Positions 1 to 15,658 of a stretch of 64,000 nt of DNA are shown piece after piece (the first letter of the stretch is position 1; each line of letters opens with the position of its first letter). Source of the DNA: Aselliscus stoliczkanus (taxonomy: Eukaryota; Chordata; Mammalia; Chiroptera; Hipposideridae). The translations under genes were made by a program, and so were the position numbers. Location: positions 63,136,771 through 63,200,770 of the forward strand of contig CM066737.1 in NCBI GenBank assembly GCA_033961575.1. The letters run 5' to 3'. The notes beneath the pieces were generated by a model, which did not search any database, was not told where the DNA came from, and worked only from the letters and a program-made list of their open reading frames with translations.

Positions 1-429
1 TCTTTTGCATCTACCTGAATTCAATGACAGTACTGTTGAGGCACAAAACCAAGCATCCAAACATATATTTGACTAAATCATCATCATGTTAAAGGTATTC
101 AATTATTCTGCAACTTCTATAATTACAGAATTCTTTAAAAATTGTTTGGTAGTTTATTTTGGGTAGAGAGGTAACAAAGAATCTATACTTAAGATTATTA
201 AGACTCAAAAGGACCCTTAAAATAAGGCTAGAGGGAGAGATACAATAATATTCATTAATTCAGGTTTCCTAAAGAAAGACTTTGCTTAAATTACTTCTGA
301 TCAGGAGCAGAATATATTATGTAAATAAGGAAATAAACATCGAACTTCTCCCGTCTAATCAAATACTCCAGAATATAAATAACTGATGACCCTCTTTGGG
401 ACAACAGTCTCATCACTATGCATATAGTC

Positions 430-975
430 TCTTGTGTACCTAGCCATTCCACACCTATTTATTTACCCCAAAGAAATAAAAACATACCTTTATACCCAAA
501 ATTATACATGAATGTTATAGCAGCTTTATTTATAATAGCCAAAAATTAGAAAGGACCCAAATGTCCATCAACAAGTAAATGTATACAGAAATTGTTGCTT
601 ATCCATATACTGGAATGCTGCTCAGTTATAAAAAGGAATGAACTATTGATACATGTAGTACAAAAACATAAATGAATCTCAGAATCATTATGTTGAATGA
701 AAGAAGCCAGGCAAAAAGAGAGTATATGTTGTGTATTTCTAGTTATACAAAATTTTATAAAATGAAACTATAGTAAGAGAAAGCAGATAAGTGATTTCTC
801 AGGATGGGAGAGGTAGGGGAGCCATGAGAAGGGGAGACTACAAAGGAAAATGCAGAAACTTTCGGGGTGATACAGATGTTCATTATCTTGACTGTGATGA
901 TGGTCCTAAATGTCTGAGTACATAAATACCAAAATGTATCAAATTGTACACTTTAAAAATGGGTGTTTTTTCTCA
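430..975 (+). mobile_element. L1 3'-end fragment (old)
   Basis: The sequence carries the typical mammalian L1 3' text: cellular-style phrases such as TTTATAATAGCCAAAAA, AATGTCCATCAACA and GAATGCTGCTCAGTTATAAA occur in order. It continues through the 3' untranslated part towards GATGATGGT. It has no open frame and is substantially decayed. It lies antisense to DIAPH2. Confidence 0.75.
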
Positions 976-1557
976 TGTCCCGTATACCTCATTAAAGCTC
1001 TCTCCAGCCAAATGCTCTCAATGAACAGTACACAATTATAAGTCCCCGGCACACAGTACACAAAACAAATGTCTATGAACACTGAATGAGCTAGCCAAAA
1101 TCAACAATAGACTATGTGTGCCAACTATGGTCTATAATAGATTAAAGCCAATACAAATATTTGGAAATAGTCCCTTATAACCCTCTCAACAAAATATGAA
1201 ATAAACTACAGAGTTTATCAAGCTCAATGAAAAATATGTAGTGAGATCAGCATTCACATTCATTGTTAGGCAAGGAAAATTGGTGCACGCTTTCTAAAAA
1301 GCATCTGGTCTTTCAAAGTTCATACCCTCAATTACAGAAATCAATCCTAAGGAAATAATGAGAAAAGGCCAAACGTGTGTACAAAGAATTTTCACATGAG
1401 ATTCACTTAAACAGTGCAAACCTGAAAACAATCTAGATGGACAATAAGGAAGGGCGGTATGCATAAAATGGAGTATTATACAGACATTCAAAGTCACATT
1501 TTAAAGGTTAACATGGAAACTGTCGCCTAATATAAATGCTCCAAGAAAAATTAGCGG

Positions 1558-1636
1558 GGAGAGAGAGACAGAGAGAGACAGAGAGAGAGAGAGACAGAGA
1601 GAGAGACAGACAGAGAGAGAGAGAGAGAGAGAGAGA
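1558..1636. repeat. (GA)n/(GACA)n microsatellite
   Basis: About 79 bp of almost pure AGAG with interspersed GACA units form a purine-only strand. The reverse-strand frame of L and S codons reported across it is a translation of the repeat and not a gene. Confidence 0.95.
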
Positions 1637-2541
1637 ACTGCACTGAAAAGTGGGTAATAGTGGTGAAATGTACTGAGCTGAGCAGTGACATTGGTGGATA
1701 ATTCTGTCACTTACCTAAGTCTCTAGATTACCTAGAATAAGTGAGGAGGAGTTTTAAAATCAGAAAAGAATAATATGTGATAAATAATAATAAGGATATT
1801 ACTGTGAGTCTGCTCTGTGCTATGGAGTAAAGAACAATATATAATTGGCATTCAACAGCTGTTTTCTTCCTTTAAACACAGGACAAACGCATTCATGCTT
1901 GTAACTTAAGAATGGTGGTTTCGATTAGGTATACATAAAATTGTGTAACTCTAAGGTCAGATAGCATAGTTTATTTCATAAGACACATTTCACATCATCC
2001 AGGGACTGTTCCTCAAAGTGTAGCTAACTACCAGTATAGCCATCCAAGTAGATGAACATGACCATCTCAAATTCCTACCTAGCTCTAAGGTCTATGAAAT
2101 ATAAATTGACTTAATAGATAGAATTAAAAGGTCTCTACCTACTGAAATAAGCCTGTATTTCTTTTCTCAACTGTTAACACTAGTAGCATAACTGAATTAC
2201 TAATTAGATCCCATTGTACACAAGATGTCTACAAAAATCACCAGGTACCAGTTGTGTTTGTAAAAAGCAAGGCATTCATCTATCATAATACAATGTGGGT
2301 TTTTTTGTGGGATATTAATTTTAAATTGAATTCAAGAGTGTTGAAACTTATCAAATAGGTTAATATTTTCAGCCACATAGGCCAAACTCTCATGGTCATA
2401 ATGAACAATTATAGTGATTGAGTACCCATGGACACAATGATTAATCAGGTATTAATACAGGAAGTTCAGTGAGGGCTACCTTTAAAAAGTGCCAAATATA
2501 AAGAAGGGAGCAAAACACAGAGGACATGGCGGATTATATTA

Positions 2542-4920
<2,379 letters not shown>

Positions 4921-5037
4921 CTGATGTAATAATCATTTCGGATGAGCAGAAAATGTTGTAGAATGGATAATAAGTAATTTTCAGCAGCTGTATCCTTCAA
5001 CATATTATAAAGAAGATGGTATACTTCATTCATATCA
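4921..5037 (-). CDS. DIAPH2: DIAPH2 coding exon G (DMNEVYHLL... NDYYI)
   Basis: This 117-nt exon opens with the T that completes an aspartate codon and reads DMNEVYHLLYNMLKDTAAEN then YLLSILQHFLLIRNDYYI, ending with AG of an arginine codon. Its acceptor is AC (5039-5038), matching the AT donor upstream, and the donor is an ordinary GTAAGAGG. The segment corresponds to the helices that link DID to the dimerisation region. Confidence 0.95.
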
Positions 5038-7012
5038 GTGAAAGGTAAGTAAAGGAAAAATATCAAAGATTCTTGATGAAAGCTTCATTCACTGATGTAT
5101 CATTTTGTTTCTATTACTGTTTCTAAACCTTCAACTCCATGATCCGGTATTTAAACATTTACATAAAGACATTTAATCTATGGAATCACTTTAATCTTTT
5201 AACGAGAGAAAAAGGCTTAAAGAACATTTCCAAGACCATTTAACCATCAAAACCTTAAATGATCAGTTACTCATTACAGCAATGACATTAATGAAAATGG
5301 TTTTCTCTTGATCTTCCTGTGGTTGTAATAGAGGGAGGACCTATATTATTCATGAAAGCCACTACTCCTCTATTTTACTGGCACATAAGACAGAAGACAA
5401 ATGAGCATTCTGTGGACTGATAAAAGATCACTAAACCAGTTTTATTTTATACAGATGAAATACTGAACTAAATCTGAAATTATTATTGTTTGCATTCATT
5501 TGTATTTCGCTATTTGAAAAAAGATGGAGGGTAAAGAAAATGAAACTTGAAACATTTTTCTTAGGATATAAAAAGAATAGAAGTTTAAATGCTTTTAGTA
5601 AACTAGAAAACAGATTTCAAAAATGGTCTGGAAAAATCAATGTACAAGAAAAGTAGAAGAGGAGATGTAATCCAACATCCTAAAAATAACCTGAAATGTC
5701 AACATTTTCTCCAAAGTAGAATTAAGTATATGATGGACTGCTTCTTAGATCCCATGTTAGAGTGTTGTGTTAAATTCTTGTAAGGTCCTTTAAATGGCTA
5801 CAGAATAGATCAGAAAATAGCTTTATGGTGAAGTTTGATTATAAGAAAAATCTATAAAAAGCAAGATATTTATTAATTGACATAAAAAGCATTTAATACT
5901 ATGGAAACCATTGTAAATTAGAATCACTAATGTTATCCATTAGTTATGAAATTGTTATTCATTGAATACAGTGGTGCCAAAAAATGTACACACATGACTT
6001 GTGTTCATCTTTTCTTATCGGTATATATTGAGTATTATAATTTTAATAGTTTTTTCGTTTTTTAAAATGTAAATACATTTTTTGGGGCACCCTCTGTATT
6101 TAGCCAGTACTTATGTGTAAGACACTTCGATAGGAGCATTGGAGGAAAAAGATAAAATAGAACATTTCTGCCCTCAATCTCATAGGGGCATAGAAGTGTA
6201 CAGAAATAAGACAGATATAAACAAAGTACTCTGGGAGTTTCAAGGAGGGGAAATATTACTTCTAGCTTTTTTGACGGGGGAGGAGGAAGAGGAAAGAAGA
6301 TATCATAGAGAAAAAGTCCAGCTTAAAGATCATTTTGCTTCTGAGGTATTTCCTAATTTCCCCAGAATACATACATAAGAAATTTAATGGAAGTGAAACA
6401 AATGGCCAGCAATGCGATGACAACTATCTTTGAGATCTCAAATCATTTCATATAAAATCGTTGTCACAGGAAAATTATATGCTAGTTGTGTGTGACGCAA
6501 ATGCTTCTACTACACAGCCTCATTAGAGTGAGATACTATCACATCTAAACATTTCTGTTTTTGCTAAGGAATCAAAATATTTGGACTGGGAATAGGACAT
6601 TTATTTGAATTCAATTATATCTCTAAATGACTGAGTACCATTTAATAAACTGAAAAAGTATATTACCTATAGTCACATATGAACTCAGTGAACTTTTCCC
6701 GCAAAATATTTTTGTGTGTGAGGTCTATTCCCTTAGGCCCTTTCTATTCAAGACCATTGAGCAGACAGGCTGTATCTATAATATAGCAAGCCACTGTGCA
6801 CTCTTCAATATAGTCTGTGTAAATCATCAGGACAGGCTGACAGTTCCTCAACATGAGTCTCAAGGACAGCATCACAGCGAGGTTCTAATATAAATAAATG
6901 GATATAAATTGGGCTGGCACACAAGAATGCTAATAATGGTCCACAAAATCACCCATAAATCCCTTTTTCACAATACATGCAAAATGATTTTTCTGGTTTG
7001 TCAAAAGGATAT
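5038..7012 (-). other. DIAPH2: U12-type AT-AC intron of DIAPH2
   Basis: Read on the minus strand, this 1,975-bp intron starts ATATCCTTTT and ends CTTTCAC. The donor fits the minor-spliceosome consensus (R)TATCCTTT at every position. Thirteen bases before the exon lies the branch adenosine (5050) of TTCCTTTAC, one mismatch from TTCCTTRAY. There is no strong polypyrimidine tract directly before the acceptor, as is usual for U12 introns. No GT-AG alternative restores the protein frame. The intron also carries MITE copy 2 at 5969-6096. Confidence 0.92.
5969..6096. mobile_element. Short TA-flanked MITE, copy 2
   Basis: This 128-bp element is flanked by TA (5967-5968 and 6097-6098). Its ends are CAGTGGTGCCAAAAAATGTA and TACATTTTTTGGGGCACCCT followed by CTG, near-perfect inverted repeats. 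It has the same orientation and core as copy 1, and sits inside the U12-type intron of DIAPH2. Confidence 0.82.
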
Positions 7013-7131
7013 TCCATTTCTGCTCGAATGTCATTGAGACGATGTGATAATTCAGTTAGGTCATCTTCTTTGTTCTCATCAAATACTTTCAACTGAATAT
7101 CAAGCTCATCATTCTCTTTTTCTTTGAGATC
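7013..7131 (-). CDS. DIAPH2: DIAPH2 coding exon F (DLKEKEND... IRAEM), followed by an AT-AC donor
   Basis: This 119-nt exon starts in phase 0 with DLKEKENDELDIQLKVFDEN, continues KEDDLTELSHRLNDIRAEM and ends with GA of a split aspartate codon. The acceptor AG is at 7133-7132. No GT lies at the required end. Instead the intron starts ATATCCTTTT at 7012, a U12-type AT-AC donor, and the next exon supplies T GAT ATG, restoring AEMDDMNEVYHLL exactly as expected for diaphanous formins. Confidence 0.95.
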
Positions 7132-10100
7132 CTAATAGATAAACACAAAACTTAACAAATAAGTAACAGTTTGACAACACCATAGTTTGGTAATAAAGGC
7201 ACTATTTTTCATTTATATACACAGAAGCAACTTCAAATATTGACCTGGGTACTTGGTCACCTGAAAGAAAGTAAATGTACTGTGTTTTTCTACTTTAAAA
7301 GAACATCATAGCATTCACTGAATATTCTTTTCATGCCTCAGATTTCGATTATTCACATTAGAAAATTAAGTCACTTTTACATGGGCTGGAATGGGAGGGG
7401 GGGGCGGGCTAATTGCTAACAACCCAAATTAAATGCTGCCTTTTGGACTAAACACACTAATCAAAGATCGCAAAAGAACTCATGCAGTTAGAAGATTCAC
7501 ATATGCCTCTGGCAAAAAAAAAAAAAAAAGCAAATATGTATAGATCAATTGTTTTAATGAAGAACAAATGCTAGGATATACTCAAGCACAACGGTCCCAA
7601 GTATGGCAAGAAAAGTCATATAAACAAATTTGTTATCAATGATATTTTGTGATTTGAAGCACAAAGGCATTAGGACATTTCATCAGGCTACACATCTAGC
7701 CTCCTCCCACCCCCTTCATTTTTGCTTAGGCCAATCACAAAATACCAACTTGGGCATCAAAGATTTGATTTTGTAATACATTATAAGCACATGCATTACA
7801 AACTTCTGATCATTTTCAAAATAACAGTTATCAACAAAATCTTTGGAAGCATGCCACACTAGAGATTGTTGGGCTTAAGATATATCACCTGGAATATCTT
7901 TTAATATGTGTCCATTAAGTTGCAGCTTTCAAAACCCAAATCGATAATCACAACTGTGGATGCTCAAGGGTGACACCAAAAGTGGGCTTAGGATGCTCAG
8001 AGCTGCGCTTGAACTCTAAAAAGAAATGCAAGCACGGTGTACTCCAAATTAGGTCCATAAAACAAAATGGGATGCATTTCTCGTTTCTATTTTTATTCAA
8101 GGAACAATCATAAATGGAGAGGTAATGGCTATTGCTGAAGCAAAACACAAATTTATGCAATCTCTAGGTGTTCTTTATCTAACATTCCCATACATAATAA
8201 TTAACTGAAAATTTACCTGCAGAGCATATAAAAGTACTTAATGTGTTTCTATATAATTTAATATAAACTATATGACAAATAAATGTATTTACACTTAGTT
8301 TCCTCAGTAATAACTTGCTTTAGGTCTAATTCTCCACTTTCAAGGGGAATGAAGAAATGTATTGGAATGCAAAATTATCTAACATTGGTGGGTCATATTA
8401 TCAGGAGATTTCTGAACTCTATTCAGAAGAGACCAGGAGTCAGACACACCCAATATGCTGGTCACTGCAAAAATAACCTTTAACACATTTCAAAATATGA
8501 ACTTTTCCGCATTCTTATGTCTCATTCTATTTATTCTTAGCTGCTCACTATAAAACTTGACCACATTAAAATATATTTGAAAAACAGAAACACCTAAGTT
8601 AAATACTATAATTTTAGTTAGCATCAGAAGTTTATAAAATATGGACTCAATATGCATGATGAAAATATTTTCAGTAAAATCTGGTTAAATGTTGAATTTA
8701 GCTTTTAATTAGGACAACATGTAATTAATATAGTATATATAGTATGTGAACATACACAGCACAATATAAAAGTAGACATGTATAAATGAAGTATCTTACA
8801 AATATTGTTTATGAATAATGTTCCATTAAAATAAATATATATGCATATATACATACACACGCATACATATATAAAACTTCTATTCAGTCAAATGTCCAAC
8901 CATGAAATATATATCCATAAATTCTTGATAAAAAAAACATTTAATGAGTTAAAGTTTTTATATACCATAAATGTGATAGCTATAGAAAATAAAAATGCAT
9001 CACTCAAGTTTTATATTTAAAACTGTAGAATATTTTTAAATCACTGAATTATGCTATTATTAAGTGAAATAGTATAAATGTTTTAGTTATTTTTTAAACA
9101 AACGTGCTGTATAGATACAGAACATTTTAGACAGATTCTCTAAAACATATAATTCTCTATAATATAGTGTACTTCTAAGGAAATCAAAGTCCATTACCAA
9201 TACATGACTGATTATCAGTCAATCAAATTTGAGTCTTCAAAGGAATAAGGATTTGTCAGTCTCAGAAGAGATTAAGAATGCCTGCTGCATACAGACACAG
9301 CTTCTTACTATTTTGTGCCTTCATATATCTGATTTACCTAATTTTCTTACTTAACTAAATAAAAGGCAGATGGAGATTTCACAAGAAATCAATGTAAGTT
9401 AACTACAGAGCAAATACTATTTGAAAAATCACTGTATGGTATGTAATAACTCATTTATCCAAAATTATTTAAGCAAATTTATGAAAAGTGAATTTTCCAC
9501 ATAAATGAGGTATAAACTCCCTTTAAACACTATAATTTGTCCACAGAGACAAGGGGAATTTTCAAAATCTATTTTTACAGAATATAATTAAAATAATTGT
9601 CCTTGTCTTGAGGATTCTGACAATTATATGAGAAAAAAAGTTTTACTCTACTATAATATTATGATAGTCCAGGGGCTACTGAAAAGCTGAGAACTATTTT
9701 TCCCTAGTGCTTAATGATTCCAGACAGTAATAATTTTTGATCCATATGCCAACTACTACTATTGGCCATTACCATGTCTAATTTGCTACCTTGAATGCTA
9801 TATTCTAGAAAATTAGGGAGCTGCTCTTGTTAGAACACTGTACAAAATAAGAACAAATATGAAAAACATAAGGATTTTAAAGACTCATCTACAAATACAT
9901 TAAGTTTCAGTGCATGTGTAAAAAATGTTTAATGTTACTATAAAGTCTAGTGGTTTAAATTTAAATATTTATTAAATTAATAGAGAGTTAATAAGATAGG
10001 TGACACATTAGGAACATCTAGTATACATTAAGGCATGACCATTCTGACCTGAGCTCCATATTGTGATGACAAAACTAGAAGAAAAACAGGAGCAGCAGCA

Positions 10101-11977
10101 GTGAAATCTATGCTATTAAAGAATGAATCTCTAATCTCAGGATCTATCGGCCAGAACTCCACTCTCACCTTCTACATCGGAAATACATGGGAAGGATTTT
10201 TTTCCCCAAAACCAAACATCTGCTCCTCACCCTCAATAAGATCTTGATAGTGTTTACGGGGACATGAACAACATCTTGGTTGAGAATAAGAGCCATATTT
10301 AGCCATTGTTCACTCCATTGTCTTAGGGAGATTTTAAAAAAAAATTGAGAACCCTTATAGGTTCTATACCAAAACCTTGGGAGGCAGAAGCATGACACTT
10401 TTTACTTTTCTCTTGCTTCAGAATCACTGAGATCTGAGAAGCAGGGCATAGAGAGGAGATGTGATACAGAAAAATGTAACTGAAAGTACATATTAAGAAT
10501 ACAAATGGCAACACAAGAAATATATGGTGACACCAGAGGCTTAATATCTGGCTATCAGGCCAGTGGAAAAGTGCAGCTTAACAATACTGATGCAAAATCT
10601 TAGCTGTCACTGTAACCAAATGAGTAAGATACCATGAGACCACTGAAGCCAGCAGAAATGAATACACCCAGACAAAAGTGCAAAAGGTAAGGATAAGAAC
10701 TACAGTACATACTCTTTCTGAAAAGATGAGGAGTTAAATAAATCAAAATGAGAGTCACAGTTATCATAGCCAGCCATTTGGTAGCAAAAGGAAGAAGACA
10801 AATGTTCAATTCTAAACAGACAGAGGGAATGAAAGAATAGTAGTAACAACACCTAAGGCAGAAAACAAGTGCCCAAAGACATGACTGCTCTCCCAGAAAC
10901 AAAGGACCAGCGCAGGGAGGCCAAGCGTGTAAACCAATGAGTAGGCAACTCAAAAGCTAGCTAGATCAAGACTACAACACTATCGCTAGCTATCTAGCAG
11001 ATTTTTCATGAGGAAAGTTCTGTGACAAAACAAAAATAATGCGTTATACACACTACAACTAGTGAATGTGCCTAAGTTAACTGCACGATAAATTTCTCAG
11101 GTGACTTGAAATGCTGCTGCATTGATTCACTGCAACCAATTCCTTACTACTACATGCTCATTGGCATTTGTTTTGTTTTGTTTTTCTTTCTTCACTCCTT
11201 TCTGTTCCTCCCTTACTTGTACGTCTTGTTTCTCAGGTGTGATCTGAGTAGCTTAAATGAAGAGACCACTGATATTTTACCTGTCTCCTTTAACAATACC
11301 ATGGACTTAAACAAAATCCCTCTTCTGCTAAATATACTAACTAAGCTATAAAGCCGCAACTGTCATATTTGTATTTAAAGAATAAGTGTGCTCATTTATT
11401 AGCCTATCAAGTTATTTCAAAAATGTTTTTAACAGTATCATAATTAGAACAAATGTTCACATTCAAGAAATAAAATTGTTTTTCTTTAGTAAAGTTTCTA
11501 CAGACTTGTAACAAGAATACTATTCTAAAGTAATGTATCTAGAATATATTAATCAAAATTCTATGCATACTTATGCTGAATAGAAACGAAATCAACTTAA
11601 GTTATCAAAGAGGGAGGCACAAAGTCTTAAATGAAAATTGAAACTACAAAAAAAAGAAGTAGTCTTTTATGCTGTCGGTATTCAAATTCAAAGAAAAGAA
11701 GTTCCCTTTCGACTTCAAGAACACACACACAAAACAAAAAACAAAAAAAACCAAAAAACGTAACAACCACTTCTGGACACATCATCAACTGAATTCTGAA
11801 TCATTGGTTGTATATAAAGACTAATGTTACAGTAATATAAAAAAAACTTACAGAATGTCTAATGCTTTACAAAAGAAAATAGCAAGGCAGATTTATTTAC
11901 TCTATCACAAGTACTTTTATCTAAAGAAAGAAAAATGTGCAAGTTCAACAGCATAATAAATGTGTACATCAACTTAC
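7132..11977 (-). other. DIAPH2: DIAPH2 intron between exons E and F
   Basis: A 4.8-kb AT-rich intron. It contains a G-run near 7397-7405, an alternating AT/ACAT stretch (about 8838-8872) and an A-rich low-complexity tract (about 11725-11760). The 10.0-11.1 kb part is slightly richer in G+C and has a chance 117-codon minus-strand frame, but I recognise no gene or element in it. Confidence 0.65.
8836..8873. repeat. AT/ACAT-rich microsatellite
   Basis: Alternating ATAT, ACAC and ACAT units run for about 38 bp. Low-complexity intronic sequence. Confidence 0.8.
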
Positions 11978-12088
11978 TGGTAACATTGCTTTTAGTCCAG
12001 AACGGAGGAATTCATTCCTTAAATGTATTCGAAAATCAAGCTCATAAGGCCATGTGACGAGGGCGTTTATTAACTGCATGCAGGCCAC
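11978..12088 (-). CDS. DIAPH2: DIAPH2 coding exon E (VACMQLINALV... KAMLP)
   Basis: This 111-nt exon (37 codons, phase 0 at both ends) reads VACMQLINALVTWPYELDFR then IHLRNEFLRSGLKAMLP. The acceptor is AATTGCAG and the donor is GTAAGTTG. In mDia1 the corresponding LQLINALI helix is part of the DID face that binds the C-terminal DAD, so this exon is central to autoinhibition. The W in VTWPYELDF is S in the human protein as I remember it, and T is A or T in relatives; the change does not disrupt the frame. Confidence 0.95.
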
Positions 12089-12769
12089 CTGCAATTAGAA
12101 AGCAAACTGTGTTTAAAAAAATTTCAGTTAAAGAAATATTTAATTAATGCTTTCAATTATTATTCCATTTACTAAACACATGTGTCCATATTCTAAAAAA
12201 TAAGAAATGCAAATATTTGTACAAGTTTAAGGATGATTATGATTTTACAGTATAAAAACAAAATTAATAATAAAGTTTCTAACGTACAGAGTAATTTGAA
12301 TGAAGATATCATGGATGGTCAAGTACTGCTATGTCTTGCTAAACAATATAAAGGAATATTCAAGTCTTTCTGAGAAACTCTAACTTCCAAAAGTATGCAT
12401 AGAGAGCCCTTTCAAAAGACCATGAACTTGCATATCCAGCTATTCTCAGAGTACAATTGGCCTCAATTTTATATAGCTTTAAATGCCTTTCTAAAATAAA
12501 TCAAATAAAGTTATAAAAGTACCCTGATATTAAGCAGGCAAGAGGTCTAACTTGGAGAAATCATTACACTGACATATACTCTCTCTATCCTATTACTGGG
12601 ATGGATTTGCACAAAATTTAGAGTATTAAAATATATTATTAAGATGAATTAATTTACTACGTATAAAAATGAATTAAGTGTATTAAGATCAACTAGAAGG
12701 TACTGTGACACCAATACTAATGTGCATGAATGATAAAGTAAATATAAGGATTTCTTTTCTTTTCTTTTT

Positions 12770-12975
12770 TAATTAAAGTTTATTGAGGTGACAATGATTA
12801 GTAAAATTACATGGGTTTCAAGTGTGCAACTTTATATATCTGTATATCACATGGTGTGCTCACTACCCAGAGTCAGTTCTCCTTCCATCACCATATATTT
12901 GACCCCCTTTTACCCTCCTCTACCAACCTGCCTCGCCTCCACCCTCTGGTAACCACTTGTTTCCAAGTACAGGTG
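12770..12975 (-). mobile_element. L1 3' UTR fragment, minus strand
   Basis: Phrases such as TTTATTGAGGTGACAATG, AAATTACATGGGTTTC and CCAGAGTCAGTTCTCCTTCC are the reverse-strand 3' end of a common bat and carnivore-type L1. A T-rich tract at 12751-12770 is the decayed tail. It lies sense to DIAPH2. Confidence 0.7.
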
Positions 12976-14872
12976 ATTCATTCATTATACTGACACTGGA
13001 AAAGGGATTTCGCTTTTCTTACTTTCCGATATTGAGGGCCCCTACTATAAAAGGGGACTTTTTTCCCGGTAATTGAAAGGTAAAAGGAATCAACCAAATG
13101 CTAATTGCCAGGTGTTCCATACATTATTTGTGAACAGCATCTTTGGGAAATGCTGCTCAAGTATAAGGCAGCTGGCTAATAGTTTAGATGGGCTCTACTT
13201 CATCTACGTAGTAGGCCCCAAACACGGGGCCTCTTCAGGGCTGGGACCCTAGCCATTGTCTTAGCCCCTCTTCTGTTCCCAACTAGAAATCCAGCTGTAC
13301 CTGAACATGCCCGATCCTGGATGTCACACAGGGACAACCCAGACTCACCAGGTCACCCCTCTCATCCACAAGTCTGCATCCCTCCTCTGAGCAACAACTA
13401 ACCTACTGAGGCTGCCATGATTAACTAAGCATCGAGACCAAGGATTGGTAAAATAGGGACCATGGACCAACCGCAGCCCACAGGTCTTATCTGGCCTACT
13501 GTCTGCATATAACCAATAAAATTTTCGTGACTCACAAAAAACACACTATCAAAAAAAAATATTTCAAATGTATTTTGACTTGACTTATCCAGACCTATTA
13601 CTATGATAATTATTCTTTTCAAGTAGAGAGAAAAGATTAAGAGGTATACTGCCTTTATTTTTATATCTATACCTTTTGCATTCAGGGTGTTTGGAGGGGT
13701 AGATTAGCCCATTTATCTCACATCCAGGTTCAAAAATCAAAAGTTACATACTTTAAATTGGATGATTGAGGTTGTTTCTAGCATGACCAGATATTTAATG
13801 ATAATTGAACACTGCAGCCTAATTCCTACAAACGCTCAAACGTCAAGCTCAAACACTTATACAACTGACAAAATCATAGACTTGGCATTACTTTAAAAGA
13901 CAGCAGATAAATTATTATGACACTTATGCCTTAATAGATTACTTAACCTTTCTATTTTTAATAAGATAATGTTGGAGTCTTCATATAGTTACCCCAGGCT
14001 AGGATATAAGTGTCTATATTCTACAAGTCCACAGCTATATTATGATTGTATTTGCCTGAATGATCATTGTTATGTTACAACTATGACATGACGGAAGAAG
14101 CCAAAGTACATGTCCAATCCAAAATTAATAGAGAGAAGAGTTGCCATCTGCTAGGATTGTTTTTGCCAGAAGAAATTCTAGCTTAATGGCTTGAATTAAT
14201 ACCCTACAAGTAAAGAGAACATTTCCATAAGAAACAAGTTTAATGAGTCTTGGAATTGTTCCTTTATACAAATAAAAGTACTTAGATCAGGAGATGAGAG
14301 AAATAGTTAGTCAATAAAATCAATGAATCTATCAGCATCAAAATAACTTAACATTTAATAAGATATATGTTGCAATGCTATTACTCACTTTACATACAAT
14401 GTGTGACTATATGACCGAATTTTTAAAAGTTGCATCCGTTGACTATAGTATAAAATAATTAGGAGACAATAAACCCAGTAGTGAAAAAGGTAACGGCACT
14501 GGATTGTCAGTGCACTACTTATCAAATTCTAATAGATATCTATTTAACTACAAATAACATACAATGAAGAGTCATACTATCATGTTAAAGCTGTTAAAGC
14601 AATGCTCATTTATAGAAATATTTCTATTGTATAAATGTGGAAAACTCTAGTCATCTTAAATATCTCCAATCCTTTATACTACCACACAATTACTGCCCTT
14701 TTCAGAGGACAGGAAAAAATCAATTCAAAATCAAAATAATTGACACTATTTATATCAACAAAATTAAATTTTGAAAATGAATTAAACGGCAGAAAATATG
14801 ATTATTTATAAACATGAAATACCCATTGTGTGGATTCTGAACTCATAGATAAACACAAAACCCCAAGTTGTT

Positions 14873-14897
14873 GTTGTTGTTGTTTGTTGTTGTTGTA
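14873..14897. repeat. (TTG)n microsatellite
   Basis: Repeated GTT/TTG triplets interrupted by one extra T. Low-complexity intronic tract. Confidence 0.9.
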
Positions 14898-14924
14898 GTT
14901 ATTAGTTACCAGACAATATTAGGT

Positions 14925-15075
14925 GCTTTACATAACTCACCATCTAATCTCAGCCTCATAAAAATTATACAAGTGATGCTATTATCCTTATTTCACAGAT
15001 AATGAAGCTGAGGCTCAAAGCAGATAAATAACTTATACAAGGTCACACAGAAAGGAATAAACACATGATTCAAAA
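14925..15075 (-). mobile_element. MIR SINE
   Basis: The minus-strand MIR signature is present: a conserved block resembling TTATCCTTATTTCACAGATA, then GAAGCTGAGGCTCAAAG, then CAAGGTCACACAG. Ancient tRNA-derived mammalian SINE, diverged. Confidence 0.75.
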
Positions 15076-15658
15076 CCATACCACTTTACTACAAATACTG
15101 AAAAATTTCCACAACATTCCTGATGTCTCATAACCTCCATTCACTGATCCAAACAACAAAAGACTTGAAGGATAGGTAAGACAGTAAAATTTAATTAGTG
15201 GACCACGTTTAATATACTGGGAATATACAGCTTTGAAATTATAGGTTAATTAGAAAAACATACAATTATTTTACCAATCCGTTATCCAGTATATAAACTT
15301 GTTAACATATATGTCAATGATACCTCAATAAAAAAATAATAAGTGGTTATCAAAATATATAATGGAATGCAAAAACCAAAAAAGGAAAGGTAGAAAACAG
15401 CTCCTGAAATCTGTTACATTCCAGGTCTTATACATATCCTGAACAGAGCTGGTAAGTTAAAATAAAAACTTCTAGCATTTTCCCAGTAACTTTGTGAAGG
15501 TATTTCATGTTTAAGTATTTGGATGATGGGCAGCATCCCATCATTCCATAATAATAGTCTCTCACTCTCTTTTACTTCCTGCCACCCCACGTCATACTCC
15601 ACACACATGTGCAAGCAAATACGCAAATACATACACATACACACACAAAATCACTCTA

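Noticed and set aside
1501..1710. Frame rich in leucine and serine
   Set aside because: It translates the (GA)n microsatellite.
7395..7406. G-run as a possible quadruplex
   Set aside because: A single G run without the four spaced tracts needed; simple low complexity.
10600..10953. 117-codon minus-strand open frame
   Set aside because: No recognisable domain, no splice or retrocopy signals, and composition like the surrounding intron.
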